A DNA stretch of 64,000 nucleotides from Petaurus breviceps papuanus (GCA_028583685.1 JAMXIF010001164.1:3775373-3839372), one strand, 5' to 3'. Counted from the first letter of the stretch, positions 30,700 to 42,180 are shown. The notes: generated by a model from the letters alone, not told the origin. Program-made: numbers and translations.

Positions 30700-32515
30700 G
30701 ATTTATTGTTTCAACAAATTTTTTAGTTGATTCTCTGGGGTTCTCTAAGTATACCATCATATTTGCAGAGTGATAGTTTTTCACCATTCCCTACTTTTAT
30801 TCCTTCTATTTATTTTTCTTGTTTTATTTCTATAGCTAGCATTTCTAGTGATAATAATGGACATCCCTGCTTCACCCTTGATCTTACTGTTAGGGCTTCA
30901 AATTTATCCTGATTACAGATAATGCTTACTCTTCATTTTAAATAGGTACTACTTGTCATTTTAAGGAAATCTCCATTTATTCCTACAATTCCTAGAGTTT
31001 TTAATAGGAATGGGTATTGTATTTTGTCAAAGGCTTTTTTGCATCTATTCATGTAATCATATTATTTTTGTTGCTATTGCTATTAATGTGGTCAATTATG
31101 TTGATAGTTGTCCTAATACTGAATCAGCCTGCATTCCTAGTATAAATCCTACCTGGTCATAGAATGTGTTCTTTGTGATATATTGCTATAATCTCCTTGC
31201 TGGTATTTCATTTAAAATTTTCCCACCAATATTCATTAAAGAAATTGGTCTGTAGCTTTTTTTTCTCTGTTTTTGCTTTCTCTGGTTTAGGTATCAAAAT
31301 TGTGTTTGTGTCATGAAAATGATGTGGTAGAACTTCTTTGCCTATTTTAAAAAATAATTTATATAGTATTAAGAGTAATCATTCCTTGAATGGTAGAATT
31401 CACTAATAAATCCATCTCATTCTGAGTTTTTTTCCTTAGAGAACCCATTGATGGCTTACTTAATTTCTTTTTCTAAGACAGAATTATTTGAGTACTCTTT
31501 TTCCTCTTTTGTTAACCAAGGCAACTTATGTTTTTGTAAATATTCATGCATTTCACTTAGATTGTTAGTTTTACTGACATAATTGGGCAAAATAATTTCT
31601 GATAATTGTTTTAATTTCATCTTCACTAACCCTTTTCATTTTTCATTTTTACTGGTAATTTGCTTTTCTTTTTTCTTTATTTCTAATCAAATTAGCCAAT
31701 GGTCTATCTACCTTATTTTTTTAAATAAAACCAGCTCCTGCTTTTATTTGTTAATTCAATGGTTTTTTAAATTTTAAATTTTAATAATCTCTCCTTTGAT
31801 TTTCAGGATGACCATTTTGGTGTTTAAGTGGGGATTTTTAATTTGTTCTTTTTCTGGGTTAGTTGCGTGTCTAATTCACTGACCTGTTCTTTCTCAATTT
31901 TATTAATACAAGTGTTGAGAGATATACAAGTTCCCCTAAGTATTGCCGTGGTTGCATTCCACAAATTTTAGAATGTTGACTCATTGTTGTCATTCTCTTT
32001 ACTGATATTATTGACTGGTACTCTGATTTGTTCTTTGACCCACTCATTCTTGAGGATCAAAGTATTTAGTTTCCAATTAATTTTAAATTTATGCTTCAAC
32101 AAACCTTGATTGAATGTAATTTTTATTGTACTTTGATCTGAAAAGTGTGCACTTAATATTTATGTTTTTATACCTTTTGGTTGTGGGCTTTTTGTGCCCT
32201 AATAAATGGTCAATTTTTTATGAAAGTTCCACATACAACTGAGAAAAAGGTATTCTCCTTTCTATTCCCATTCAGTTTTCTCCAGAGGTCTATCATATCT
32301 AACTAAGATTCTATTCATCTCCTTAACTTCTTTCTTTTTTATTTTGTAGTTACATTTATCTAGCTCTGAGAGGCAAAAGTTGAGGTTCCCCACTAGCACA
32401 GTCTCACTATGTCCTCTTGTAATTCATTTAACTTTTCCTTTAAGAATTTTAATTCTGTACTGTTTGGTACATATGTGTTTAGTTCATTGTCCATGGAGCC
32501 TTTCAACAAGAAGAA
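30700..32515 (-). mobile_element. Inverted L1 ORF2 segment (endonuclease to post-RT)
   Basis: Minus strand, from 32515 downward: an endonuclease-domain stretch (LLKGSMDNELNTYVPNSTEL, around 32510-32450), then near 31300-31200 the RT phrase [20 protein letters not shown], and near 30745 MMVYLENPRESTKK just after the catalytic loop. Many stops; ancient. It abuts a sense L1 3' end at about 32520. Confidence 0.85.
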
Positions 32516-32524
32516 GTGTTCCTG

Positions 32525-33185
32525 CTATGCCTAATGGACTATAAAACTATGCATACCCTTTGACCACTACTTGGCCTCTATCCCAAGGAGACTGAAGAAA
32601 AGGGAAAAGGACCCACATGTATATAATATGTATAGCAGCTCTTTTGTGGTGGCTAAGAACTGGAGATTGAGAGGATGCCCATCAATTGGGGAATGGTTAA
32701 ACAAGTAATGGCATATGATTGTGATGGAATACTAGAAGAAGTATAAGTACTATAAGAAGAACCTGGAAAGACTTACATGAACTGACGTAAAGTGAAACAG
32801 GCAGAACCAAGAGAATACTGTACACAATAACAGCAATACTGTAATGAGGATCAACTACAAAAGACTTAGCTACTCTGATCAATGCAGCGATCAAAGAAAT
32901 TCCAAAGGATCCAGGAGGAAAAATGCTATCTTTATCTAGAGACAGAACCGATGAACTCAGTGTGTGTATACTGAAGTATAGCTTTCTCACTTTCCTTATT
33001 TTTCTTGCTTTTTGCATTATAACTAATATGGAATTATGTTTTGCATGATTTCAAATGTATAGCTGATATATATTGTTTGCCTTCTCAGTTGGCAAGGGAG
33101 GGGCTACAATAAGGGAGAGAATTTGGAACTCAAAATTAAAAAAAAAATTAATGTTAAAAATAAATAAATATTTTTAAAAGGGCAA
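32525..33185 (+). mobile_element. L1 LINE 3' end, sense
   Basis: GGACTATAAAACTATGCATA, CCCATCAATTGGGGAATGGT, AAGTGAAACAGGCAGAACCA, AGAATACTGTACACAATAAC, TGTTTGCCTTCTCAGTTGGC and an A-rich end. Together with 30700-32515 this forms an inverted-then-sense L1 structure. Confidence 0.85.
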
Positions 33186-33229
33186 GGACTAGGAAAACGG
33201 AATCCTGAGTCTTAGGGAACATAAAATAT

Positions 33230-33345
33230 GACAAGTTGGCTAGCTCTTATAGTATATGGGAAATAATCTGGAGAGGGAGGATAAAGCCAGATTGTGAAGG
33301 GCTTTAAACACTAGGCTAGAGTTTGTATTTTATCCTGGAAGAGAG
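33230..33345 (-). mobile_element. L2 fragment, antisense
   Basis: AGCCAGATTGTGAAGGGCTT, TAAACACTAGGCTAGAGTTT, GTATTTTATCCTGGAAGAG. Confidence 0.6.
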
Positions 33346-33559
33346 ATATATGCTATAGTTTCTTAGTCAATAAACATTTCAGAGAAACAGCTCCAGTTCC
33401 TTAGGGAGACTTTGCCCTATCCCTTTAGGGGATATGCTTTCAAATGCACTGTCATCCAATCTCTATTGGCTTCAGAAAGCATGGAAAGAAAGAGGAGCTA
33501 TTGCCTAAAGCTAGTTCGAAAAACAATTCATTAGTCCCCTTTAGGTTATGAAAGTTTTC

Positions 33560-33802
33560 TTCAAACACAATATCAAACATTTATATAGAGCTAAAGCTCT
33601 TTTCAAATATTATATCATTGGATCCAAACCACAACACTATAAGGTAAGTGTATTATTTTCTCCATTTTACAAATGAGGAAACTGATGCTTACTTCAGATT
33701 AAGCGATTTGCCCATGGTCACACTGCTGCTATCTGATTCAGGATTTGAATTTAGGTCTTTCTGATTACAAGTATCCTATCCACTATGCCACATTACTCCT
33801 CA
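33560..33802 (-). mobile_element. MIR-type CORE-SINE, antisense
   Basis: TCAAACATTTATATAGAGCT, TACAAATGAGGAAACTGATG, GATTTGCCCATGGTCACACTG, ATTTAGGTCTTTCTGATTAC. Confidence 0.75.
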
Positions 33803-33807
33803 AATAT

Positions 33808-33882
33808 TATATGAATGTATGTATACACATACATATATGTGTACACACATACATATATGTATACACATGTACACAGATAGGT
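33808..33882. repeat. (TA/CA/TG)n microsatellite
   Basis: ATGTATGTATACACATACAT-type alternating tract. Confidence 0.9.
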
Positions 33883-33969
33883 GTGTATATTTTTTTTAAT
33901 TTATTTCCCTTTCAACTCAAAGATGCTGCTCCAAGACTTCTAGGCTATATAAACAGAAACCTGTTAGAT

Positions 33970-34380
33970 GAATAAATTTCCTCTTAGTCTCAGATTTATT
34001 TTGCAACTTAAACAAGAACCCATTCTCCTAGTCTTCCATCAGAATCTCTTTTGCCTGGCTTTTTCTTCTTATTTCCTCCAAGACCCTTTTCTCCCATCTC
34101 CTTTTTCTCTCTTTCTCTTAGTGATCTCATTTACTCCTATGGGTTCAATCATCACTTGAGCTATAAACTCTTCCTTGAATTCCAGTGTAACATCTCCAAT
34201 TTTCAGCTAATTATTACCAACATATCTCAGCAGCACCTCAAACTCATCACGCACATGACTGAATCATTGTTCCCCTTTCAATACACCTCTTCTCCCAACC
34301 TCCCTTTTTCTATTGATAGCACCACCATACTCAAAAACTCAGACACATCTTTGATTCTTCCCGTGTTTTAACTGCTTTAA
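33970..34380 (+). mobile_element. L2 LINE, post-RT region
   Basis: CAGTGTAACATCTCCAATTT, ACATATCTCAGCAGCACCTC, CTATTGATAGCACCACCATA, CTCAAAAACTCAGACACATC. Confidence 0.7.
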
Positions 34381-34394
34381 TCTTGCTTTAATCC

Positions 34395-34565
34395 CTTATG
34401 CTCAACCAATATTTAAATCAACCATCCAACAAGCACTTATCAAATACCAATGTACTGGGTACTTTGTTAGGTGTTAGAGAGACACCATTTTTAATCTCCC
34501 TATTCACCCCCAACCTCCCAACACACTATCTTCACACAACAGACACTTAATAAATATTGAATAGA
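34395..34565. mobile_element. L2 3' fragments
   Basis: CAACAAGCACTTATCAAATA, TGTACTGGGTACTTTGTTAG (antisense) and ACAGACACTTAATAAATATT (sense-like). Confidence 0.45.
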
Positions 34566-34569
34566 TGTG

Positions 34570-34795
34570 AATATGGATCGACAGATCCTTACTAGTTGTG
34601 TGACCCTAGGCAAGACACTCAACTATTCTCTGCCTCAGTTTCCTTATCTGTAAAATTGGGTTATGAATATCACCTACCTCCAAGGGTTGATGTGAGGATC
34701 AAGTGAGATATTGATAAAAAAAAATGTTGTGCAAACTTTAAAGCACTATATAAATGCTGGCTATTATTATCATTATCATTATTATCATTCTTATT
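34570..34795 (+). mobile_element. MIR-type CORE-SINE
   Basis: TTACTAGTTGTGTGACCCTA, GGCAAGACACTCAACTATTC, TTGATGTGAGGATCAAGTGA, GCACTATATAAATGCTGGCT, then an ATT/ATC-rich tail. Confidence 0.82.
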
Positions 34796-34799
34796 TCTA

Positions 34800-36420
34800 C
34801 AGCACTTTAAATTCCTTCCAGGACAGTTAACAGAAAACATGCAAACACAGGCTTGATCATCAGCAGTCACCCTCTCTGGAATGGCTAACATCAAGGGTAC
34901 CCCACCCTGACTGAGAGTTGCTGGGTACATGGTAATGTTTGGATTTTCCTACCATCCCTGATTAGGTCTGGAAAGACTTTGTGTGGGTGGGTAGGGGAAG
35001 CTGCTGAAGCACTGCTGGTCAGATGTGTGCCACGAATTCATTTTTCAATCCTTTTGAAATTTTTATTAAAAATTTGAGAAATGTGGGTCTGAAATAATTT
35101 GTTTCTTTAACAACCAAGAGGCATGTTTCTAAACATCTGGCTCATGCTTCTTCTTCCTATGCATGTGCTCTGTGATTTCCAGGTTGAATGACACCCAATT
35201 TCCTATTGGTCAATAGATTGGCATGATCAAATGTTGCTAAAGGTCAAAGTGGATTTATAATAGAAGGCAGCATGGTACAGCAGAAAAGGGGCTTGATTTG
35301 GGGTCCAAGGTGTAACCCTGCAGAATCACATCTAGGATATTAGGATTTAGATATCACAAGGCAAGAGTTAAAGATGATGAGAGTTCATCTTATATCTATG
35401 GATATTCAAAGAACATCCTACAGGAAAAAAAAGCCACAAAAGAAAATTTTGGAAATAATAATGTAACGTGCCATTTCATGAAACACAGACATAAAGTCTC
35501 TCTCTGACTTGGGTCACTGCAGGGGAATTTGCTGTTGTTTCCAATCTGGTGATGTCCCATTGCTGAAAGAATTTAGACTGGATAGAATTTAGAATGTAAC
35601 AGACTGAGTAATACCTTGGTCATCCATCTCCTCCTCCCTGCCTATGACAGCAGCAGGGGTATGGGGTATCGTATCTGTTAAAAGAAGAAACAGCTTGCAG
35701 CTGGCACATTCTTATCCATGGCTCTACAGGCAACAAGATGTGACTCCAGTGAGGGCTGGGGAATGACCAAGATTCTCTCTTTACCCTGATATCCTGGTGA
35801 TCCCACTCCTATGGCAGCTGGACCCTAGGACCGTGGAAGCCTCTGCTTCTTTTCCATCCTTTGTGTAGGTCTAGAGTTCTGTGAGTGGGAGTGGCAACAT
35901 CAACATAATGGCATGGTGATGACTGGTTGTGATGAAATACAAATGGCCAAAACCTGATAGCTAAACAGTTAACAGGAGCCTGGTCACTTTATCAGTAAAT
36001 AAGTACCAAAAGTGAGTAGGGCAATGCCAAGAAGTATTACACAACTCTGTTATATCCTGATACAGGTGATGAGAACCACAAAGACAAGTTTACTGAATTC
36101 TGCTCTAATCATTCTGTTCATATGTGCTGTGACTTCTCAGTGTTAAGAATCTGTGTGTGAATAAATGACTTGTGTCATACCCAATGCATACTGAACACTG
36201 GGCTGCCTTGTTATTTCCTTCCTTTTGTAGAAGCCCTAGATTTCTGAGACAAAACTTTTACTATGCCCAAATTAGCTTAGTTTATAAGATAAAGAACGTA
36301 ATAACGGGGAGCTTCATTCTCCTAACATCTATCATATCAGGCTTTCCCAAGACCGAGGAGTGTCTGGGTACAAAACAGGATTCATTTCCTGCTGGGGTGC
36401 CTCTAAATGCTAGACTAATA
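34800..36420. other. Non-repetitive stretch; no established gene
   Basis: A worn MIR-like start lies near 35264-35315. The rest is unrecognised. AATAAATGACTTGTGTC at 36160-36176 has the form of a poly(A) signal followed by a GT-rich element, but no exon upstream is evident. Confidence 0.35.
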
Positions 36421-36424
36421 TTAT

Positions 36425-36660
36425 CTTATATTTTAACAAAAATGTTTATAAAATATCTTTACACATATTATCTCATTTGATTTTCCCAACTAACCTGGGA
36501 GGGGAGGTAGCCGGTGTGGCTATCATTATTCTCGTTTTTCAGATGAGGAAACTAAGATTCATGGCAATTAAGAGACATACTTCAAGTCACCTCAGTAGAA
36601 CCTGTCAAAGCTTGAACACAACTCAGTCTTAAAACCCAATACTCTTTCTGCTACACCATG
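36425..36660 (-). mobile_element. MIR-type CORE-SINE, antisense
   Basis: ACACATATTATCTCATTTGA, TTTTTCAGATGAGGAAACTA, ACTTCAAGTCACCTCAGTAG. Confidence 0.65.
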
Positions 36661-36664
36661 CTGA

Positions 36665-36915
36665 AAATTCAAGGCCCTACTTAAATTTCTTTTAATTATC
36701 AAATGTAATTTAAAGATAAAAATAAATTATTAGGATTTAACTTTATATTATTGGTATTATTCCTGCCTAGGCAGAAGGACTCGACATAAAATTTCATTGG
36801 TAAAGGGAATTCCAGATTAAAGAAACTATCTCTAACAATGTAGTCTTTTATCAGTGTTACCTCCTCTGAGACATACAATCTTAAAGGAGTTGCCTAGAGT
36901 AATTGGGGGGAAAAT
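36665..36915. other. No gene; AT-rich unassigned sequence
   Basis: Several TTATTA/TAATTA cores; nothing else seen. Confidence 0.3.
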
Positions 36916-36919
36916 ACAT

Positions 36920-37038
36920 ATGAATGTGTATGCATATATATACACACACATACATGCATATATACACACACAGATATCCATATATATATATATATATACA
37001 TACACATATAACTATATGTATACACATACACATATAAA
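36920..37038. repeat. (TA/CA)n microsatellite
   Basis: ATATATACACACACATACAT and TATATATATATATATA-type units over about 120 bp. Confidence 0.92.
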
Positions 37039-37041
37039 AGA

Positions 37042-37145
37042 ATTAAATTTGTGCTGGGCCACACAGTCAGTATGTGTCTGAGACGACCCTGAATCCAGGC
37101 CTTCCTGCCTCTGAGAGTGGATCTCTCTACTATACCACATTGTCT
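37042..37145 (-). mobile_element. MIR head fragment, antisense
   Basis: GGGCCACACAGTCAGTATGT, GTCTGAGACGACCCTGAATC, CAGGCCTTCCTGCCTCTGAG. Confidence 0.6.
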
Positions 37146-37149
37146 TTTA

Positions 37150-37778
37150 CTGAGTTAATAATAATTAGTATCATATTTCATTATTAACAATAAATAGCAG
37201 GCTCTGTGTTCTACTTATCGTGCCTAGCAAAGCACCTCTGCATAGAAAGATTAAAAGACTGAATTGAACGTCACTTGAGGAAAAGACAACCAGTTCACTA
37301 ATGGAGACAACATGGCAGATGTGGCCTGGGAAGACTCACTTGTTTTGATTTGCCACATGATTATTAACAGACGTTTGTAAGTGACTAGAGGGATTTTCTT
37401 CCCAATAAAATCAATTAAAAGGAATTTGGCAAAAGCTGCTTAATGAGGTTGAAATGGAAGATGACCTTCTCCTTTGCCATGAAAGGCAGGGAAATAAAAT
37501 GTGAGGTGCCAAAACATAGGTGACACATTGGAATAATTTAATTCTACATCCCCTGCAGTTGTTACGGATCATTGACTTTCTATGGTTCTTTGCAGTTGGA
37601 TTATTAACAGGTTCCAGTCTTTATAGATAATTTTAATTGGCAGATGTCTAACTAAATTCCATTGCTAGATAATAGACACAAAAGGAAAATGTATCCAGGA
37701 GGTGTTTCAGGGGGTTCTAGATCTCGGCAGACCTCACCCTACTTTAATTGGAATTCTATATAAATTGAATTTTGTTTG
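37150..37778. other. Non-repetitive island
   Basis: 37300-37760 is unique-looking, with many homeodomain-type cores (AATCAATTAAAAGG, TTTTAATTGG, GGATTATTAACAGG). Possible conserved non-coding element; unproven. Confidence 0.35.
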
Positions 37779-38252
37779 TTAAACAACTGGAATTTTAATT
37801 TGAAAAGCACAAAAGGAAGAAATGTGGAACACATTGTTCAAAGCACTCATTATTTGGGCCACATTGCAATATTTGGTTAAATAGCATAAGGTCAAAGTTT
37901 TATAAAAGTCATTACATAGGGGAGGGATATGCTCACTTCCATATGAGGGTAGCTTCGCTCTGAGCTTATAGCTATGGGTCCACCAAAGACGGATGGGTTC
38001 CACAAAGAGACCAGTGATTAAGAAGAAAGACGAACAAGTGGAGCTATAAGATACCCAAAAGCTATCACAGGGTGGGACAATTCCAGGAGGCCACGCAGGG
38101 TTCCTATAAAATGGACCTTTCCTCAGATATACAGCACATGGTCTATCAGTCTCATCGAAATGACCATCTGCTTGTGTGATTTTATGGATGAAACACAAGT
38201 AAATGAATGAATGAAAAATCTTTAGGTACTTGAGATACAAATGCAAAAGCAA
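37779..38252 (-). other. 157-codon open frame outside repeats, unproven
   Basis: This is the longest frame in the window not made by a repeat. It reads MLLHLYLKYLKIFHSFIYLC at the start and contains PAWPPGIVPPCDSFW. It is rich in C, F, Y and W with no domain, signal or splice context I recognise. Its start overlaps an antisense L2 3' fragment (near 38195-38252), so any real coding part would be shorter. The chance explanation is preferred. Confidence 0.12.
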
Positions 38253-38310
38253 ACATAGACTCTACCTTCAAGGGACTTACTTTCAAAGGAGGAGACCACA
38301 CACTGGGGAG
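38190..38310 (-). mobile_element. L2 3' fragment, antisense
   Basis: AAATGAATGAATGAAAAATC, GATACAAATGCAAAAGCAAA, CTACCTTCAAGGGACTTACT. Confidence 0.55.
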
Positions 38311-38429
38311 TGATGGCCATGGAAGGGATATTTTCTTTTGTAAAATTGCAAGGATGGTAAGTAGAGCCATAGGGACACTAAATGGAGATATCTGGTGCCA
38401 CAATAGGGCAGATTCAGGTGAGTGAGAAG

Positions 38430-38655
38430 TAGGTTATCACTGACATAATTTGCCATGACTTGGATGAAGGTAGGGACTACAAACTTATCATATTTGTCAA
38501 TAATAAAAAACTTGGGAGGATAGCTAATGCAGTGGATGACCGAGTCAGAATCCTCAAAGACCTCAACAAGCTAGAATGATGGACTGGTTCTAATAAGATG
38601 AAATTTAATTGAGATAAAATGTAAAGTCCTATAAATGAGGTCCTGAAAAATTCAC
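38430..38655 (+). mobile_element. CR1/L3 LINE, RT fragment
   Basis: TGACTTGGATGAAGGTAGGG, AACTTGGGAGGATAGCTAAT, GATGACCGAGTCAGAATCC, AATAAGATGAAATTTAATTG. This corresponds to the CR1 stretch around and after the F(A)DDTKLGG catalytic motif, where the reading is degenerate. Confidence 0.75.
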
Positions 38656-38709
38656 CAAATACATACCAAGCACCCAAATATCAAGTACCCCCCCAAATTA
38701 CCAAAAAAT

Positions 38710-39012
38710 AATAAATATAATACATAAAGCTTTGAGATTGACAAAGTACTTAACATATGTTATTTCATTTTATCCTCACAACCACCATGGGGAATAATAA
38801 TAATAAATAGATGGCATTTTATAGGACTTTAAGAATTATAATACATTTTACCTTCTCATAACAACACTTGGAGGTAGATGCTATTAATATTCCCATTTAA
38901 AGACGAGGAAAGAGATAGAAGTTAAATAATTTGCTCAGGGTCATCCACCTAGAAAGTATGTGAGTCCAAATTTGAACTCAGGTCCTCTTGACTCCAGGTC
39001 CACTGCACTACC
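38710..39012 (-). mobile_element. Two overlapping MIR copies, antisense
   Basis: Two 3' ends follow each other (CATATGTTATTTCATTTTAT then, after an AAT run, AATACATTTTACCTTCTCAT), sharing one head region with AATTTGAACTCAGGTCCTCT. One MIR may have landed in the other. Confidence 0.65.
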
Positions 39013-39149
39013 TAGTTTTCTGACTCCAATCGAGCACTCTACCATCATTCAATGGATACCAAATCCAGTATCCACTAGACCACGTAGATATCTCTATACA
39101 ATATGATGAAGGCTTGGTTAATGGGAGAGAGGGGTAGTCTGGGGATTTT

Positions 39150-39660
39150 AGTGGGCTCTATGTTCAACACGTCAACAATATGATATAACATGTCCTCCGC
39201 TGTACTCTGCCAGGGGCAGATCATGCTTGGAATACCGTGTTTTAATCTGGGTGTCATAGTATAAGAAGGACATTGATGAGCTGAAACACATTCAAAACAG
39301 GATAACCAGGTAAGAGGAGTCAAGATGATTTCATACCAGCTGAAGGAGCTGTGATCACTTAAAGGAAATGCATGAACTATCTTTAGATATTTAAAGGGCT
39401 TTTATGCAGAAGAGAGATTGACACATTCTGCTTGACCCCAGAGGAGGAAAAGCCAGAACAATGATGAGAAGTTGTATAGAATTAAGGTTAAACTTGATTT
39501 GTGTTCTGACCATTCAGAGATATCCAAGAATACAATGGGCAGAATGGGAAGCTAATGGTATCCCTCTCGCTGGAGATTTTCAGGCTGGAGTTGTTGTGGA
39601 GGGGATTCTCAGACTCTTTCCAATTTTAAGATTCTGCATCTCACACAGAGACCTTATTAG
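39150..39660 (+). mobile_element. CR1/L3 LINE, 3' part of ORF2 to 3' end
   Basis: TTTTAATCTGGGTGTCATAG, GACATTGATGAGCTGAAACA, CATTCAAAACAGGATAACCA, ATTCTGCTTGACCCCAGAGG, ATTCTCAGACTCTTTCCAAT. This is the CR1 C-terminal order known from birds and mammals. Confidence 0.72.
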
Positions 39661-39754
39661 ACAAACTAGACTTGTCTGATACATTGCACATCTTCCACCA
39701 TGGGACTTTTCTGTCCTTAGTCCATGCACAACTTTCCCTGAGAATTAGGTGCTG

Positions 39755-39908
39755 TTGTTAAATGCTATAATTATCCCCATTTCACACTCCAGGGAACCAA
39801 AGCAAAAAGAAGTTAAGTGACTTACTCAAGGTCCTAAAGCTAGCAAGTGTCTGAGATTGGATTTGAACTCAAGTCTTGTGGACTCCTGGCCCAGAACTCC
39901 ATCCATGG
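39755..39908 (-). mobile_element. MIR-type CORE-SINE, antisense
   Basis: AAGTTAAGTGACTTACTCAA, GCTAGCAAGTGTCTGAGATT, GGATTTGAACTCAAGTC. Confidence 0.7.
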
Positions 39909-39934
39909 GTTTCTAAGTGTCCTTGAGAGTAGGC

Positions 39935-40030
39935 TGGGATTGCTTCATTATTATTTATCTTTGTAGAGCCAGTTCCTAGCACAGGGCCTGGAAAATGTTA
40001 GGTGCTTCATTCATGCTTGCTGTTTGATGG
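39935..40030 (+). mobile_element. L2 3' fragment
   Basis: AGTTCCTAGCACAGGGCCTG, GTTAGGTGCTTCATTCATGC. Confidence 0.55.
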
Positions 40031-40034
40031 TATA

Positions 40035-40495
40035 AAAATAGTACTTCTGTAACTGTGGCCTGGGAAAGAGAAAGGGGGAAAGGAGGGGAATGGAACGTAG
40101 GGATGTATTATTAGATGAGGGATAGTTTAGGTTAAATTCAATTTGTAAATGAATTTAGTTTAATAATCCTGGAATTCTATATACAATGGTTAAATAGCTA
40201 GATTTGCTTTAATTTAACTCAGGAATTGTATAATTTTATTAGGTTTATTGAATTGGACTTTCAAACAAGAAGGAAAATTACAGTGTTTTAAAAGCTAAAA
40301 ACAATTCCCTCAAAGTCACCATCCTGTGATCACAGAATATGCAGACAAAACAAAGGGTAACATGGATGTTGGGCAGAGTTATTCCTTAATGGGTAAGTAG
40401 TCAAAGAATATGGGGGAAGGCATAAGTAGGACCCCGCCCCTGCTATTTATGATTCTTAATAAAACATAATAATGATTTTTATTATTAAAAGATCA
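40035..40495. other. No gene; AT-rich unassigned sequence
   Basis: TTTAATTTAACTC, GTAAATGAATTTAGTTTAAT and similar. Nothing recognised. Confidence 0.3.
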
Positions 40496-40499
40496 GTGA

Positions 40500-40630
40500 A
40501 GGGCCTTATGGTGTATTAGATAGAAAGCCAGCACCCAAGCCAGGAAGTCTTGAGCTCAAATCTTGCCTCTGAAACATTGATGCTGTGACCCTGGGCAAGC
40601 CACTTAAACTCTCAGCAATCTGGCCACTTC
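40500..40630 (+). mobile_element. MIR-type CORE-SINE
   Basis: AGTCTTGAGCTCAAATCTTG, GATGCTGTGACCCTGGGCAA, GCCACTTAAACTCTC. Confidence 0.65.
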
Positions 40631-40631
40631 T

Positions 40632-40855
40632 CTAAAGTACTTTATTGGTTGCAGAGAAAGTAATGATTAGCATTGGAAGAGAGAATGTTGTCACCTTAGA
40701 ATTCCCTATACCAATGAAATCTCAAGTCAAGTTTCTATACCTACCTATCCAGTAACAATGCCCAAACCTAGCCTTAATCATTAATGTTTATCTTTCCAAT
40801 TAATGATCAAAGGAAATTTTGGTTGAGCCTAGAACTAGCTGGCTTATATACCAGT
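40632..40855. other. Short unassigned stretch
   Basis: Nothing recognised. Confidence 0.3.
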
Positions 40856-40856
40856 G

Positions 40857-41046
40857 GTTTCAAACTCAGGGCTGCACATAAAGATCCCTGAGGGTCACAT
40901 TTTGATTTAGAAAGTCACAACTATCATTATCTATGTTTTATTGTATTTTTATTTATTTTGTTAATTATTTCCCAATAACATCTTACTCTGGTTAAGGCTG
41001 TACTCTGGAGTACTATGAGCTGAATGTCAAGCATGTTTAATACCTC
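40857..41046 (+). mobile_element. Short non-autonomous hAT-like element
   Basis: CAGTGGTTTCAAACTCAGGG at the left and CATGTTTAATACCTCTG at the right form imperfect inverted ends. The interior has TTATCTATGTTTTATTGTAT and TATTTCCCAATAACATCTTA. Best-preserved left end of the family here. Confidence 0.75.
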
Positions 41047-41111
41047 TGCCTAAGCCTTAGGTGGTATAAGTAGGTAAAGGCAAGTAGCCCCAGGCAAGGG
41101 AGTGAACTCCC

Positions 41112-41205
41112 TCAAAATATATGTGTGTATATGTATGTATATGTATATGTGTGTATGTATACATACATACAAACACGTATACAAATATGTATGTGTGTGT
41201 GTTTT
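41112..41205. repeat. (TG/TA)n microsatellite
   Basis: ATATATGTGTGTATATGTAT-type tract with an internal strand switch to ACATACATAC. Confidence 0.92.
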
Positions 41206-41454
41206 TTAAGTAATCAGGTCCTAAGTGAAGGGTAGAGACATTAACTAAGGGGAAATTGCATCCCCTTGGATTGGACCTGACTAAGGGAGAAGTTGGGAAA
41301 GAGATAATATACCTACATTCCAAAGTTGGGGGCCATCCAGGAGAGAGTAGTCCTCCTGTTCAGTTCAAACTGCCACTTTCTATGCACTACTTACTGGTCA
41401 CAGTATACCTAGCTTTCAGCCAACCACTTGATAAATGATCTCACTCTCGTCTAA

Positions 41455-41575
41455 TGAAAAAGATGGACAGATATAGTCTAGATGATAATACAATTGAATG
41501 AATTCAAACCTTGTTAAATGGCCAGACTCAAAGAGTAATCCTTAACTCAATTTTCTGCTTAGCAGGAAGTCTCCA
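41455..41575 (+). mobile_element. CR1/L3 LINE fragment
   Basis: AGTCTAGATGATAATACAAT, AAATGGCCAGACTCAAAGAG, TAATCCTTAACTCAATTTTC. RT region preceding the catalytic motif. Confidence 0.65.
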
Positions 41576-41579
41576 GTTG

Positions 41580-42180
41580 AGACTACAAACTTTGTATTCC
41601 ATGTAAAGCCCACTCCAGGCCTAATTCTGAAATTGAGGAAGCTTGCTTGGTGCCGCCAGCTGTTGCTTTTTATGTCTGTCTCCTTCAGGCAACTGTCAGA
41701 AAATGCATTCAGGAGCCCTGGTAAAATTCAAGTAATTTATCTGGAATCCATGATCACATTTGCATAAACGTGGAGACAAGCACAGGCTACATAGGTTTTG
41801 TTGAACTAAGGGCAAGTCAAAGAGGAAGGGACCAAGCATGTAAATGTGGATTATTCATAAGGTCCTATCTTAGAACTTTGTAAATATTATCTCATTTGAG
41901 GAAAAGATGAGTCTCTAAGGAGACTAAGCCTAATGTAAGACATCAGTGGGGTGTCCTGGATACCCAGGGCTCCTCTCCCTGGGACAGCTTCATTGCCTAG
42001 ATCTTTTCTTTCATTTCCTATCCTGCCACATCCTGGCCTGAATCTGCTTTTAGTGTGGTCCTGGGCCCCTCATAACATGCTTGTGTTTGAAGAGAGAGTG
42101 TGGCCTGGATCATGTGTGAGAGTGTGGGACTAGATGAACCCTAAGGTTCCTTCAAGTTCTACGAGCTTTCCTAAATTCTA
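41580..42180. other. No gene; unassigned sequence
   Basis: Nothing recognised; short frames only. Confidence 0.3.
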
